From an uncultured Methanobrevibacter sp. (GTDB lineage Archaea > Methanobacteriota > Methanobacteria > Methanobacteriales > Methanobacteriaceae), in assembly GCF_902770715.1 (NCBI RefSeq), contig NZ_CACXTS010000014.1, positions 1 to 46,011 on the forward strand: a stretch of 46,011 bases of DNA, read 5' to 3'. Under the pieces are notes generated by a model. It had not been told where the DNA came from. It ran no database searches and saw nothing but the letters and a program-made list of their open reading frames with translations. Of the stretch, positions 7,143 to 15,017 are shown piece after piece. Position 1 is the first letter of the stretch; the number at the start of each line of letters is the position of its first letter. A program made the translations under genes and the position numbers.

Positions 7143-8984
7143 ATGATAAAATACAATTTAAATAACATAAACGATTGGAACTTTGGTGAGGACAACATCA
7201 TCAAGGTTTACCGCAATAATGCTGTTTGTTATTACAAGGTAACAAGTGGTGATACACCAGTTCAAGAACCTTGTTTCGCTGTTGTTGACAACATATTACA
7301 ATATTCAGAAACGGAGTTTGAGGATGTGTTCAACCTTGCTAATGACAAGTGGTATAAACTCAACAACCTTAACCAATATGAGCAGTATGGCATATATGGA
7401 GAGGGTAGGAATATCACTTATTATGATGGCAAATTAACCGTTGATGATGGTTATGAATATATGTACAGCGGTGGCTCTTGGGTTAATCTTGGAGAAGTGA
7501 CTGGTGGAACAGCATCATTGCCAGATGTACCGTTTACAGTTAACTATAACGCAAAGAACTATAACTCATCAACGAAGACATTATTGAAGACTGAAGGACA
7601 GTTGGCTAATGTTGATGCTGTCATCACTGCTGGCACTCCAACCGTTCATGATGGTTATCTTACCATTGCAACAAACACAAGAGCAACAATAACTGGCTAT
7701 CAGACATACTTCAATAGAAATTCCACTAATCCAAACTTGACCATCATATCAAAACAGATGACAAATGGTAGCAACTGTCATATTTTCGCAAACAGAGGCT
7801 CAAGTTACAACTGGATGTATAGGGCATACAGCCATATGCTTACATTACATGGAACTAGAGAACAAGGCTCTGTATCTGTAACAACGCAACCTGTAATAGA
7901 GTCGGTAAGGATTAATTCAAGCAGATTGGCAACATATAACAACTATACCAATGGCACATCCTCTACATATTCAAATTTCAATTATGGTAGTACAAACAGC
8001 AGAGCCACAGCATTGTTTGCTGGTTATGACACTTCATCTGGAGAATGGTTTGCTGGTGACTTCTATTGGATTTATATGTCCCAGACAACATTAACCGATG
8101 AACAAGTTCAACAAGTAATTGCATATAATGAAGGTGGCGGCGGCGGACAAACTGAATATCCATTGGAATATGTTGTAAGAGAAGACCCACCAGATAATCT
8201 TGTATTCTCTTCAATGGAAGAAGCAGAGGAATATGAATGCCCTTGGTATGGAATGTCAGCATTAATTGCCGGTGAAGACTATATGTTCTGTGAGGGAAAT
8301 GAATGGCTAACAAAGTACTCATATGTTGAAGTAAGTGGCGAATACATATGTGATAACGGAGATAAATACAAGAAAATGCAAGAGTATGACAGGCATGCTG
8401 ACGGCACTTTATCACCATCATCAAACTATGTGAAGGGTGACTTGATTGAAAGTGGCTCACCAGACTGCCAAAATATTTGCTTGTATAATTTCTGTGGCGT
8501 TAATGCAAATGGCGGTGACGTTATAATTAATAATGGTACAACAACACTTACTCAAAGTAATTGGACTAGTCCATATCCAGTTGAAGGAACGGTTGGTAAC
8601 GCAACAACAACCATTGGAGCGTATTGTTTCCAAACTCCAAAAGCAACTTTATCAGCACTTACAATTGGCAGCACTGTTACAATAATAGCACATGAGGCAT
8701 TCATGGAAACAACCAAGTTGACAACTCTTACAATACCAAGCAATGTCACACAGATTGATTTCTGGGCGTTTACTCGTTGTAGTGGTTTGCGAGAAGTGAT
8801 ATTCGAAGGTACTACACCTCCAACGTTCACAAATCAATATAGTGGTGTATTCCATGATTATTGCCCGCCTGTAATATATGTTCCTGACAGTGCAGTTGCA
8901 ACATACAGAGCAATAAATGGTACGGTTTGGACTAACAAATCTTGGTCAACCAATATTATACAACCAATTAGTAATAGACCTTAA
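7143..8984 (+). CDS. Large modular tail adhesin (LamG-like, Cys-rich module, LRR, YVP)
   Basis: A 613-residue fibre protein built from modules seen elsewhere in this genome. Residues 1-40 resemble the IKVYRNNAVCYYK attachment head. About 145-335 look like a concanavalin A/LamG-type jelly roll: after SLPDVPFTVNYNAKNY it ends in AGDFYWIYMSQTTLTDEQVQQVIAYNE, followed by a GGGGG linker. About 395-445 is the Cys-containing module YICDNGDKYKKMQEYD...GDLIESGSPDC. About 470-560 are two LRR_5-type units (AHEAF, DFWAFTRCSGL). The end is TTPPTF...VIYVPDSAVATYR. It probably binds surface carbohydrate. It is the last gene of its cassette. Confidence 0.78.
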   Translation: MIKYNLNNINDWNFGEDNIIKVYRNNAVCYYKVTSGDTPVQEPCFAVVDNILQYSETEFEDVFNLANDKWYKLNNLNQYEQYGIYGEGRNITYYDGKLTVDDGYEYMYSGGSWVNLGEVTGGTASLPDVPFTVNYNAKNYNSSTKTLLKTEGQLANVDAVITAGTPTVHDGYLTIATNTRATITGYQTYFNRNSTNPNLTIISKQMTNGSNCHIFANRGSSYNWMYRAYSHMLTLHGTREQGSVSVTTQPVIESVRINSSRLATYNNYTNGTSSTYSNFNYGSTNSRATALFAGYDTSSGEWFAGDFYWIYMSQTTLTDEQVQQVIAYNEGGGGGQTEYPLEYVVREDPPDNLVFSSMEEAEEYECPWYGMSALIAGEDYMFCEGNEWLTKYSYVEVSGEYICDNGDKYKKMQEYDRHADGTLSPSSNYVKGDLIESGSPDCQNICLYNFCGVNANGGDVIINNGTTTLTQSNWTSPYPVEGTVGNATTTIGAYCFQTPKATLSALTIGSTVTIIAHEAFMETTKLTTLTIPSNVTQIDFWAFTRCSGLREVIFEGTTPPTFTNQYSGVFHDYCPPVIYVPDSAVATYRAINGTVWTNKSWSTNIIQPISNRP

Positions 8985-9015
8985 AAAGGATAGGTATTAT
9001 CTATCCTTTTTTTTA
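8984..9015 (+). terminator. Rho-independent terminator
   Basis: Perfect 10-bp stem AAAAGGATAG (8984-8993) with CTATCCTTTT (9001-9010), then T's. It starts at the last base of the upstream stop codon. Confidence 0.88.
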
Positions 9016-9016
9016 A

Positions 9017-9024
9017 TATGTTTA
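9017..9024 (+). promoter_or_regulatory. TATGTTTA cassette promoter-like motif (3)
   Basis: Octamer 6 bp after a terminator stem and 19 bp before the ATG at 9044, with the AAATATT downstream element. Confidence 0.62.
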
Positions 9025-9043
9025 TATAAATATTTAATTAAAT

Positions 9044-10348
9044 ATGAGAAATGCTTATGATAAATGGCTAGCAGGAGAAGGATGCTGCAACGCCAATAAC
9101 TTTATTCACATCGAATCAGCTGATTGCAAAAAGGAAGATGTTTGCGAATGTGAACGCATATTGTTAGAAATATCAAACCTACATACGGATGATTTGGTTC
9201 TACAAGATGAAATAGATTATATTTCAGGCATTACAGATACAAAACTTGATGCATCTGCTTATACACCTGTAGATTTATCTGATTATTATACAAAGGAAGA
9301 GGTTGATGAACTTATTCCTGATGTTCCATCATTATCAGGATATGCAACAGAGGAATGGGTTCAAGAACAAGGTTATCTAACAGAACACCAACCATTGAAA
9401 ACAATCAATGGACAAGTTATATCAGGTACAGGAAATATTGAAATAGAATGCTCAGGGAGCACCGTAACAGTCGATGACCACCTTGACAGTGCAAGTACCA
9501 ACCCTGTACAAAACAAAGTGATTACAGAGGCTTTAAACGACAAATTGGATGCATCTGCTTATACACCAACGGATTTGTCAAATTATGTAACAATATCCAT
9601 GTTAAATCAGAATATTTTAAATCTTCAAGAACAGATTAATTCATTGATAACAGCAGTAAGCGGATGTTGTGGTTCTCAATCAGGTGAAACACAATACAGA
9701 TGGATTACAATGACAGGAGAAAATGATTATTGGTGTTCTGGTACAACGAAGATGTCAAAGGAGAAGGAACAATCTTCAACTGATGGTATAAATTGGACTG
9801 ATACAGGTAATATTAGAAGTGGTTCGACAGTTTTGGAAGAGAATTGTATTGAATGCGGCTATTCACCGGTAACAGGAGATTATAAATATGTTGCAACAAC
9901 AACTGGAGGCACAACAATATCAGGTGCCTGCTGTGAGCCTGATGAATATGACCCAATCACTTGTGATGAATTGGATTTGCATGAAATAGCAGCAAATACA
10001 GGCCAATTGAGAACAATAAATGTTGGGCCTTGTACAAAAGTTATTGGAAATGGCTTATTGACTGGAGAATATAATCTTACAGATGTTGTAATACCTTCTT
10101 CTGTAACAGCAATAAAGAATACATTGCTTGAAGGATGCACAGCAATGCAGACTCTTACAATAAATAGAGAAACACCACCTGCATTCCGTCAAACAACAGG
10201 TTCAGGAGGCGTAGGTTTATTCTCAGCATATCCTGATGCTGAAACAATACCAACAGGTTTCAAAATATATGTTCCTGCGTCAGCAGTTAATACATATAAA
10301 ACTGCAACAATTTGGTCTAGATACGCAAATTACATATTTGCAATATAA
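9044..10348 (+). CDS. Modular tail fibre/adhesin (shaft repeats, Cys-rich module, LRR, YVP)
   Basis: A 434-residue protein alone in its cassette. The N-terminus (MRNAYDKWLAGEGCCNANNF) is Cys-rich. About residues 65-170 are fibre-shaft elements (DYYTKEEVDEL, then PLKTINGQVISGTGNIEIE). The element VDDHLDSASTNPVQNKVI also occurs as VDTALDSGSTNPVENRVI in the gene at 2996. About 220-285 is the Cys module (YWCSGTTKMSKEKEQSSTDGINWTDTG...CIECGYSP). About 345-375 is one LRR_5 unit. The end is ETPPAF...KIYVPASAVNTYKTATIWSRYANYI. It is a probable receptor-binding protein assembled from the shared module set. Confidence 0.8.
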   Translation: MRNAYDKWLAGEGCCNANNFIHIESADCKKEDVCECERILLEISNLHTDDLVLQDEIDYISGITDTKLDASAYTPVDLSDYYTKEEVDELIPDVPSLSGYATEEWVQEQGYLTEHQPLKTINGQVISGTGNIEIECSGSTVTVDDHLDSASTNPVQNKVITEALNDKLDASAYTPTDLSNYVTISMLNQNILNLQEQINSLITAVSGCCGSQSGETQYRWITMTGENDYWCSGTTKMSKEKEQSSTDGINWTDTGNIRSGSTVLEENCIECGYSPVTGDYKYVATTTGGTTISGACCEPDEYDPITCDELDLHEIAANTGQLRTINVGPCTKVIGNGLLTGEYNLTDVVIPSSVTAIKNTLLEGCTAMQTLTINRETPPAFRQTTGSGGVGLFSAYPDAETIPTGFKIYVPASAVNTYKTATIWSRYANYIFAI

Positions 10349-10355
10349 TAAAAAT

Positions 10356-10388
10356 AATCCCTGTAGAAATCAATCTACAGGGATTTTA
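10356..10388. terminator. Bidirectional terminator between converging genes
   Basis: Perfect 12-bp stem AATCCCTGTAGA (10356-10367) with TCTACAGGGATT (10374-10385). It has T's on the right and A's on the left, so it can serve both the rightward adhesin gene and the leftward HNH gene. Confidence 0.85.
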
Positions 10389-10427
10389 TTAAAATGAAAA
10401 AAATAAACAATAACCATATAACTATCT

Positions 10428-11021
10428 TCACAGACCATCATATGACCATTTGAATCCTTTATATGTTTTTGACACACCTTTGCATGCTTTACTTATACCT
10501 GAATGGCAAAAACCATTTACCCTTTCTGCTTCCATAGTTGACAAATAAACTCCAACTATTTCTCCATCAAGTGTACATTGAATAACCTGCTTTGACAAAT
10601 CTTGTCTGTTTATTTGCCTTTCTTTGTTTTTTATTTTAAACTGTTCTGAACGTTTTTTGCTAGATATTTTTTTATTTCTCTCATAATCTTTCCAGACATT
10701 TTCCATTTTTACCCTAGTAATTGGGTTATTTGTATTTTCTTTGTGAGTACACCATCTAAGGTTTTCAACTCTATTATCTGTTTTCACAGTGTTGATGTGG
10801 TCAATGCATGGTTTATCATCAGGATTTGGAATAAATGTTTCTGCAACCAATCGGTGAATTCTTTTAGTATAATGAACTCCATCTTTACATAAATTAACAT
10901 GGAAATAACCTGTTTTTTTATAATGTATTGGTTTTAACCATTTATTTCTTTTTTTAGACCAAACTCTACCATCATCAGTTATTTGGTAATCTTCGAAATT
11001 TTTTATATCTACCTGTTCCAT
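10428..11021 (-). CDS. NUMOD4-HNH-NUMOD1 homing-type endonuclease
   Basis: A 197-residue free-standing HNH nuclease. The N-terminal NUMOD4-like part is FEDYQITDDGRVWSKKRNKWLKP. The HNH core spans about residues 70-105 (RLVAETFIPNPDDKPCIDHINTVKTDNRVENLRWCTHKEN), with HIN and the ENLRW stretch. The C-terminal NUMOD1-like DNA-binding segment is VYLSTMEAERVNGFCHSGISKACKG...GFKWS. The chosen start MEQVDIKNFEDYQ lies just after a leftward terminator; the upstream in-frame extension runs through that terminator and is rejected. It reads opposite to the surrounding virion genes, so it is a mobile moron-like insertion that can spread by cutting homologous sites. Confidence 0.88.
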   Translation of the reverse strand: MEQVDIKNFEDYQITDDGRVWSKKRNKWLKPIHYKKTGYFHVNLCKDGVHYTKRIHRLVAETFIPNPDDKPCIDHINTVKTDNRVENLRWCTHKENTNNPITRVKMENVWKDYERNKKISSKKRSEQFKIKNKERQINRQDLSKQVIQCTLDGEIVGVYLSTMEAERVNGFCHSGISKACKGVSKTYKGFKWSYDGL

Positions 11022-11059
11022 AGTAAAAAAATAAAAGGGCGCTAATAGATAACGCCCTT
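11022..11059 (-). terminator. Terminator of the leftward small-gene operon
   Basis: Stem AAGGGCG (11035-11041) and CGCCCTT (11053-11059). In the leftward direction it is followed by a T-rich run (11022-11034). It separates the small genes from the HNH gene, whose ATG is at 11021. Confidence 0.75.
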
Positions 11060-11158
11060 GCCTCAATCTTTCTCGTTTCACAACGATACTGGAGAGGACT
11101 TAACTTAATTTTTATAAGACAATTTCATCTATTAATATTTAAATGGACAAAATAAAAA

Positions 11159-11335
11159 TTAGCCAAAATATAACTGGTCAATTTTTGACCTAATGGATGT
11201 TATGACATCACATCTATCCAGTTTTTGCACTTGTGTGAAATCACCATAGTGTTTCTCACCATTTGAAAGACACTCTATTTCATCAGCCAATATCTCATTG
11301 ATGATGTTAAATTCTTCTTTTGTTAGTTTTTCCAT
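11159..11335 (-). CDS. Small hypothetical protein (58 aa)
   Basis: A 58-residue frame, MEKLTKEEFNIINEILADEIECL..., last of three small leftward genes. Its LTKEEFNIINEILADEIECL resembles LTQEEFNMLGQALEGEFESV in the first gene of the same operon (11646), so the two are probably paralogues. It is acidic and helical with no known domain. A 22-bp sequence at its start codon is repeated exactly 300 bp upstream at the start of the gene at 11351. It could be a host-takeover or anti-defence protein, but nothing in the sequence proves it. Confidence 0.65.
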   Translation of the reverse strand: MEKLTKEEFNIINEILADEIECLSNGEKHYGDFTQVQKLDRCDVITSIRSKIDQLYFG

Positions 11336-11348
11336 AATTCTCTAGTTA
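11327..11348 (-). repeat. 22-bp repeated start region, copy 1
   Basis: Identical to 11627-11648. On the minus strand it reads TAA, CTAGAGAATT, then ATGGAAAAA, so it covers the intergenic spacer and the first codons of the gene at 11159. Confidence 0.85.
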
Positions 11349-11350
11349 TT

Positions 11351-11635
11351 TTAATGTTTTGCTGTCATTTTAGCAACATATTCATCCAGACAATCTAATT
11401 TGATTGCTTCAATTAATTCTGCTGCTTGTTTCTCAATATCCTTGGTGGCATGTGGTTTGCCATCTTTCCTAGTTGCATAAAGAAGCTGTTTGTCCACAGT
11501 TCCATCACCATAATCTAGCCAATGATAATTTACTGTTGCTTTATTGCCAACTACCCAAGATGCCTTTATCATAATCTCTTCGCCATCAGCATCCACATCC
11601 TTGAAAAGGATTCCCTTGATTTCCATTTTTTCCAT
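11351..11635 (-). CDS. Small hypothetical protein (94 aa)
   Basis: A 94-residue protein, MEKMEIKGILFKDVDADGEEIMIKASWVV..., middle gene of the leftward small operon. The N-terminal half is beta-rich (KATVNYHWLDYGDGTVDKQLLYA), and the C-terminal third is one amphipathic helix (KDIEKQAAELIEAIKLDCLDEYVAKM). No family is recognised. An alternative start is the fourth residue (MEIKG). It is separated from its neighbours by only 10 and 15 bp. Confidence 0.7.
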   Translation of the reverse strand: MEKMEIKGILFKDVDADGEEIMIKASWVVGNKATVNYHWLDYGDGTVDKQLLYATRKDGKPHATKDIEKQAAELIEAIKLDCLDEYVAKMTAKH

Positions 11636-11648
11636 AATTCTCTAGTTA
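11627..11648 (-). repeat. 22-bp repeated start region, copy 2
   Basis: Second copy, at the start of the gene at 11351. The sharing suggests either a duplicated translation-initiation region or gene duplication with later divergence. Confidence 0.85.
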
Positions 11649-11891
11649 AAGACCATATACTTCTTTCTTTGCCTCTTCATATTCCTCATCTTCTATGAGG
11701 CGGGACATGTGTTCATCAATCCATTCTTGGTTGAAATAATCAATACCTAGTTTTTCACATAGTTTGATGAATTTCTTTTGGTACTTTTCATCGTCAGTTT
11801 CAGCAACAGATTCGAACTCTCCTTCTAACGCTTGACCCAACATATTAAATTCTTCCTGGGTCAATTCTAAATTAATTTTTTCTTTTGCCAT
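11646..11891 (-). CDS. Small acidic hypothetical protein (81 aa)
   Basis: An 81-residue acidic, helical protein, MAKEKINLELTQEEFNMLGQAL..., first gene of the leftward small operon. The start at 11891 is chosen because a Bacteroidetes -7 element lies 41 bp upstream at 11932-11940; longer in-frame starts would place the coding region over that promoter. The LTQEEFNML segment relates it to the gene at 11159. No catalytic motif is seen. Position in a separately promoted leftward island suggests a lysogeny or accessory function. Confidence 0.7.
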   Translation of the reverse strand: MAKEKINLELTQEEFNMLGQALEGEFESVAETDDEKYQKKFIKLCEKLGIDYFNQEWIDEHMSRLIEDEEYEEAKKEVYGL

Positions 11892-11931
11892 AAATAAAAT
11901 AATTAAAAATGTATAAATTGTTTCAACTGAT

Positions 11932-11940
11932 GCAAATATA
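11932..11940 (-). promoter_or_regulatory. Bacteroidetes-type -7 element (TATATTTGC) for leftward small operon
   Basis: The minus strand reads TATATTTGC, matching the Bacteroidetes consensus TAnnTTTGY, 41 bp before the ATG at 11891. No clear -33 TTTG is seen at the usual distance. Confidence 0.7.
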
Positions 11941-12023
11941 CACAAAATAATTTGGGAAAAGAAATATTTTCTGTTAAAAGATGTTAAATGAAATATCTCC
12001 ATTAATACCTTATATATAATAGA

Positions 12024-12031
12024 TATGTTTA
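12024..12031 (+). promoter_or_regulatory. TATGTTTA cassette promoter-like motif (4)
   Basis: Octamer 33 bp before the portal ATG at 12065. The preceding rightward terminator is at 10356, and the leftward island is inserted between the two. Confidence 0.55.
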
Positions 12032-12064
12032 GATAAATAATAAATTAAGATAAATTAACATATT

Positions 12065-13312
12065 ATGCCAAGAACAAAAGGCTCATTAAATAAGCCCAAA
12101 ATAACCAGTGGTTTATATATTACAAATCTTGAGAAACAGATTGAAGGTAGCCCTATTACAAACAACTCTCAGCAAGGTTGGATTAAGTGGGGCTTGAAGA
12201 ACGATTACCCAAATCTATTGCTTAACCTTTATAATGAATCTCCAACGCATCATTCAGCTATTAACTTTGGCGTACAGTCAATTTGTGGCAATGGAGTAGA
12301 TTATGATGCAATGAAATTAGATAGTGGTGACGTTGTTCCAAACTATTACCAAACTTGGGATATGATTGTAAGAAACCTTGCTCTAGATTATATGCTTTAT
12401 GGTTCTTATGCAATTCAGATTATCAAAAATAAGGATGATAAAACATATTCATTCTATCATATGCCATTGGAAAAAGTAAGATGGTCAGAATATGATGAAG
12501 ATGGACAAATCACATCATATTGGATAAGTTCTGACTGGACATCTGTAGGACAAAACCCTCCATTTGAAATTCCTGCATTTGATATGCGAGAAGACCAAAC
12601 AATTGAAAGGGGAACACCTTATCTTTATGTTTATCGTCAATATAGCCCAACTCTGACTTATTACACATCACCTTGCTATACGCCTGCAATAAAAGCCATC
12701 CAGAGTGAAATAGAGTTCATTAACTATGATTTAAAACATATTGTAAATGGATTCTCCACAGCAGGCATTTTAACCCTTCCAGAGGTTGAAACTGATGAAC
12801 AGAAGAAAGCAATCATCAACAATATTCAATCGATGTTCCAAGGCTCAAATAATACCAATCAGATTGCAATTACATTCAGAACAAATTTGGAAGATAAACC
12901 AGCAGAATGGACGCCTTTTGCAAGTGATACCAAAGTTGACCAATATTCAGAATCAAATAAACGTTGCATAAGCAGAATATTGGCAGCACATCAAATACCT
13001 AGTCCAATGCTTATTGGTATGCCTGATGTAAATAATGCAGGATTTAGTTCTGATGCAGATAAAATTGAAACATCTTATCAGTTGTATCAGAAGTTGACAG
13101 GCAATAACAATAGAATCGCTGTTATTAAGACAATTAACCAGTTATTCCAAATGAATGGAATCGACACTGAAATTATATTAAAGCCTTTGAAATTCAATGA
13201 TTTTGGAACTGAGGGAGATAACGCAACTGAAACAAAGAATACTGATTCAGATGATAATATTTCAACCAGTAACGTTGAAGAACAGAAGGATGGAAATAAT
13301 AAAACCAAATAA
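12065..13312 (+). CDS. Portal protein
   Basis: A 415-residue portal, the ring through which DNA enters and leaves the capsid. After a basic N-terminus (PRTKGSLNKPK, resembling an AT-hook), the signature runs from GWIKWGLKNDYPNLLLNLYNESPTHHSAINFGVQSICGNG, through the membrane-like LALDYMLYGSYAIQII and the crown region YNKRCISRILAAHQIPSPMLIGMPD-like stretch (residues about 300-325, seen as SNKRCISRILAAHQIPSPML). The C-terminal 40 residues are acidic and disordered. The length is normal for HK97-type/phage portals of Bacteroidetes. It begins a two-gene cassette with the adaptor at 13323. Portal and capsid genes are more than 23 kb apart here, which is unusual. Confidence 0.88.
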   Translation: MPRTKGSLNKPKITSGLYITNLEKQIEGSPITNNSQQGWIKWGLKNDYPNLLLNLYNESPTHHSAINFGVQSICGNGVDYDAMKLDSGDVVPNYYQTWDMIVRNLALDYMLYGSYAIQIIKNKDDKTYSFYHMPLEKVRWSEYDEDGQITSYWISSDWTSVGQNPPFEIPAFDMREDQTIERGTPYLYVYRQYSPTLTYYTSPCYTPAIKAIQSEIEFINYDLKHIVNGFSTAGILTLPEVETDEQKKAIINNIQSMFQGSNNTNQIAITFRTNLEDKPAEWTPFASDTKVDQYSESNKRCISRILAAHQIPSPMLIGMPDVNNAGFSSDADKIETSYQLYQKLTGNNNRIAVIKTINQLFQMNGIDTEIILKPLKFNDFGTEGDNATETKNTDSDDNISTSNVEEQKDGNNKTK

Positions 13313-13322
13313 TTGAAACACC

Positions 13323-13871
13323 ATGATGAATATATTATTTAACGAAAAATGGCTTAAAGAATATAGTCCAATTCCTTTAAACTATAATCTTAAAGAGGTT
13401 CAAAATTATATCAAGATTGCTGAACAAATATGGCTTGAGCCAATATTGGGCTATAATTTCTATCAGGAACTGTTATATCAGGTGAAGGTTAATGAGGTGT
13501 CAGAAGAGAATTCAACGCTCTTTACAGAGGCATTATATCCATTACTGGGCTATGCTGTAGCATTGGAAGCATTACCTTTCATTTGGTCGCATATATCAGA
13601 AGTTGGAATCACTTTGGGAAAATCAGATAATTCAGATTCAATTACCCTTAAAGATATTACGTATATTGAATCACATCTTAGAAGACAGGTTGAAGTAAGA
13701 AAGGATTATCTTATCAAGTTCCTTTGCGAACACTGCAAATCTTATCCAATCTTCAATCCTTCAGGAATATGTGGCTGTGGTTGCCCTTGCTCAGACGGAG
13801 CAAAATTGAATAAACCACAACCTCTCTGGACAATATATAGCACCCTCAAACGCTGTACAGACCTAATATAA
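13323..13871 (+). CDS. Head-tail adaptor/connector-like protein
   Basis: A 182-residue protein directly after the portal gene (10-bp gap). The all-helical N-terminal region (LKEVQNYIKIAEQIWLEPILGYNFYQELLYQV ... LYPLLGYAVALEALPFIW) resembles gp6-type head-tail connectors, which bind under the portal. The C-terminal part carries a Cys cluster (LCEHCKSYPIFNPSGICGCGCPCSDG) that is unusual for the family and could bind a metal. The start may be either of two adjacent ATGs. A terminator follows immediately. Confidence 0.7.
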   Translation: MMNILFNEKWLKEYSPIPLNYNLKEVQNYIKIAEQIWLEPILGYNFYQELLYQVKVNEVSEENSTLFTEALYPLLGYAVALEALPFIWSHISEVGITLGKSDNSDSITLKDITYIESHLRRQVEVRKDYLIKFLCEHCKSYPIFNPSGICGCGCPCSDGAKLNKPQPLWTIYSTLKRCTDLI

Positions 13872-13875
13872 AAAC

Positions 13876-13911
13876 AAATATCCCCTTCCTGTAAAGGTTG
13901 GGGATATTTTC
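13876..13911 (+). terminator. Rho-independent terminator after adaptor gene
   Basis: 10-bp stem AAATATCCCC (13876-13885) with GGGGATATTT (13900-13909), then T-rich sequence; it lies 5 bp after the stop. Confidence 0.82.
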
Positions 13912-14080
13912 AATTAACAAACAAATTAATAAATATATCTAGTTTAAATTATGATAGAGAATTTCCATAAAAATGAATGGGAAGTCGTAAACCCATTCAT
14001 ATTGTTTTAATTTGGCATAATGATTCGACTTTTTGGAAATTGAAAAAATTATATATTGTTAAATATTAATATGTCCTTTC

Positions 14081-14126
14081 AAAAACCGAGCAATAAAATG
14101 GCAAAAGAAAAGTCTTTATTGCCCGG
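14081..14126 (-). terminator. Leftward terminator downstream of the glycosyltransferase gene
   Basis: Stem CCG.GCAATAAA (14086-14097) with TTTATTGC.CGG (14115-14126), one mismatch. On the minus strand it is followed by TTTTT (complement of 14081-14085). Confidence 0.7.
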
Positions 14127-14196
14127 AGAAACCATCTAATTTTTTATAAAATGAACAGTTACAATATTCATATATGAATACTTTAAATTCCTCTTT

Positions 14197-14205
14197 GCAA
14201 ATATA
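14197..14205 (-). promoter_or_regulatory. Orphan Bacteroidetes-type -7 element, leftward
   Basis: Minus strand TATATTTGC just downstream of the glycosyltransferase stop and pointing into a gene-free stretch that ends in a terminator. It could start a small RNA. Confidence 0.5.
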
Positions 14206-14237
14206 CACAAAATTATTGAAAAAAAGAAACTATTTAG

Positions 14238-15017
14238 TCAAAATTTTGAAATATCTATAGATTTTTTTTGATATTCTCTATACTCTTTCCTACTCTGTTC
14301 TTCCGGATAATTATATTCGAAACACATGCCATACATTTTGTTGACATCTGACAAATTTTTCCCCATTGTTTTCCTTTTATTTACGAAAAAATCCTCAGAT
14401 AAACCTTTATTTATATGGAACGCTACAATTTTACTACTTATATATAGTCTAATTTCAGGTGTTGGATTGCATATATGATTTCCAACACTCCAATGCATAT
14501 CATCAATTTTATCTGGGTCAATAATCATAAATTTACCCAAATGCCCATATTCAGACATATGATTAATATGCTGTTTATATCCTTTTCCAACCAATTGATG
14601 AAGGTATTTATCTTCTGTATAAACAGGAATTTCATCGCCACAGAAAGCGTACCATGCGGTTCCTAGAACATTATAATCATTATCCTTCATATATTGAAGT
14701 TCTGATTCCAAATCGTTTGACCAAATTATTTCGTCAAAATCAGCCACAACAGCAAAATCAGATTTACCTCTTGAATTCTTCCAAACAGTGTTCTTAATCT
14801 GTGCTTGTACTGGGTCATTCTGACCATCAGTTTTGAAATAATTAATCGTTATCCAATCATATTTTGATAACATTTCAACACTTGAATCTGTGCTATAATT
14901 ATCCCAAATATATACATGTAAATCTATTCCATCATTTCTAATCTTCTCCCAATATTGAATAACCCAAGGAACTATGAATTCTTCATTAAAACACAACGTA
15001 TACCAATCAATTTTCAT
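14238..15017 (-). CDS. Glycosyltransferase (GT2-like) in leftward island
   Basis: A 259-residue glycosyltransferase. The opening MKIDWYTLCFNEEFIVPWVIQYWEKI is typical of the Glyco_tranf_2_4 group, and the DxD-type motif is ADFDEIIW, with DFDE at residues 93-96. It is of the same broad class as the enzyme at 4399 but clearly divergent. The start at 15017 (MKID) is chosen over an upstream in-frame ATG because it begins the conserved domain. It overlaps the HNH stop by 11 bp, so it is translationally coupled to that gene. It could modify virion or host-surface glycans (lysogenic conversion). A leftward terminator follows at 14081. Confidence 0.78.
   Translation of the reverse strand: MKIDWYTLCFNEEFIVPWVIQYWEKIRNDGIDLHVYIWDNYSTDSSVEMLSKYDWITINYFKTDGQNDPVQAQIKNTVWKNSRGKSDFAVVADFDEIIWSNDLESELQYMKDNDYNVLGTAWYAFCGDEIPVYTEDKYLHQLVGKGYKQHINHMSEYGHLGKFMIIDPDKIDDMHWSVGNHICNPTPEIRLYISSKIVAFHINKGLSEDFFVNKRKTMGKNLSDVNKMYGMCFEYNYPEEQSRKEYREYQKKSIDISKF

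Larger units (their letters stand above)
13910..14237. other. 328-bp intergenic stretch with two hairpins and a leftward promoter-like element
   Basis: No credible gene was found. It holds a hairpin at 13973-14000 (ATGAATGGG / CCCATTCAT), a leftward terminator at 14081-14126, and TATATTTGC on the minus strand at 14197-14205. That element would start a short leftward transcript of about 110 bases ending at 14081, so a small RNA is possible. Confidence 0.6.

Noticed and set aside
7978..8855. Long open frames on the minus strand within the adhesin at 7143
   Set aside because: They are antisense shadows of a well-supported gene, with low-complexity His/Leu-rich translations and no promoter.
1..10348. 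A diversity-generating retroelement acting on the tail adhesins
   Set aside because: No reverse transcriptase gene and no template/variable repeat pair with A-biased differences were seen anywhere on the circle.
10428..11081. Upstream start (MKRERLRQG...) of the HNH gene
   Set aside because: It reads through the leftward terminator of the small-gene operon. MEQVDIKNF at 11021 begins the NUMOD domain.
11646..12002. Longer N-terminus (MEIFHLTSF...) for the leftward gene at 11646
   Set aside because: It would place coding sequence over the TATATTTGC promoter at 11932-11940. The ATG at 11891 is preferred.
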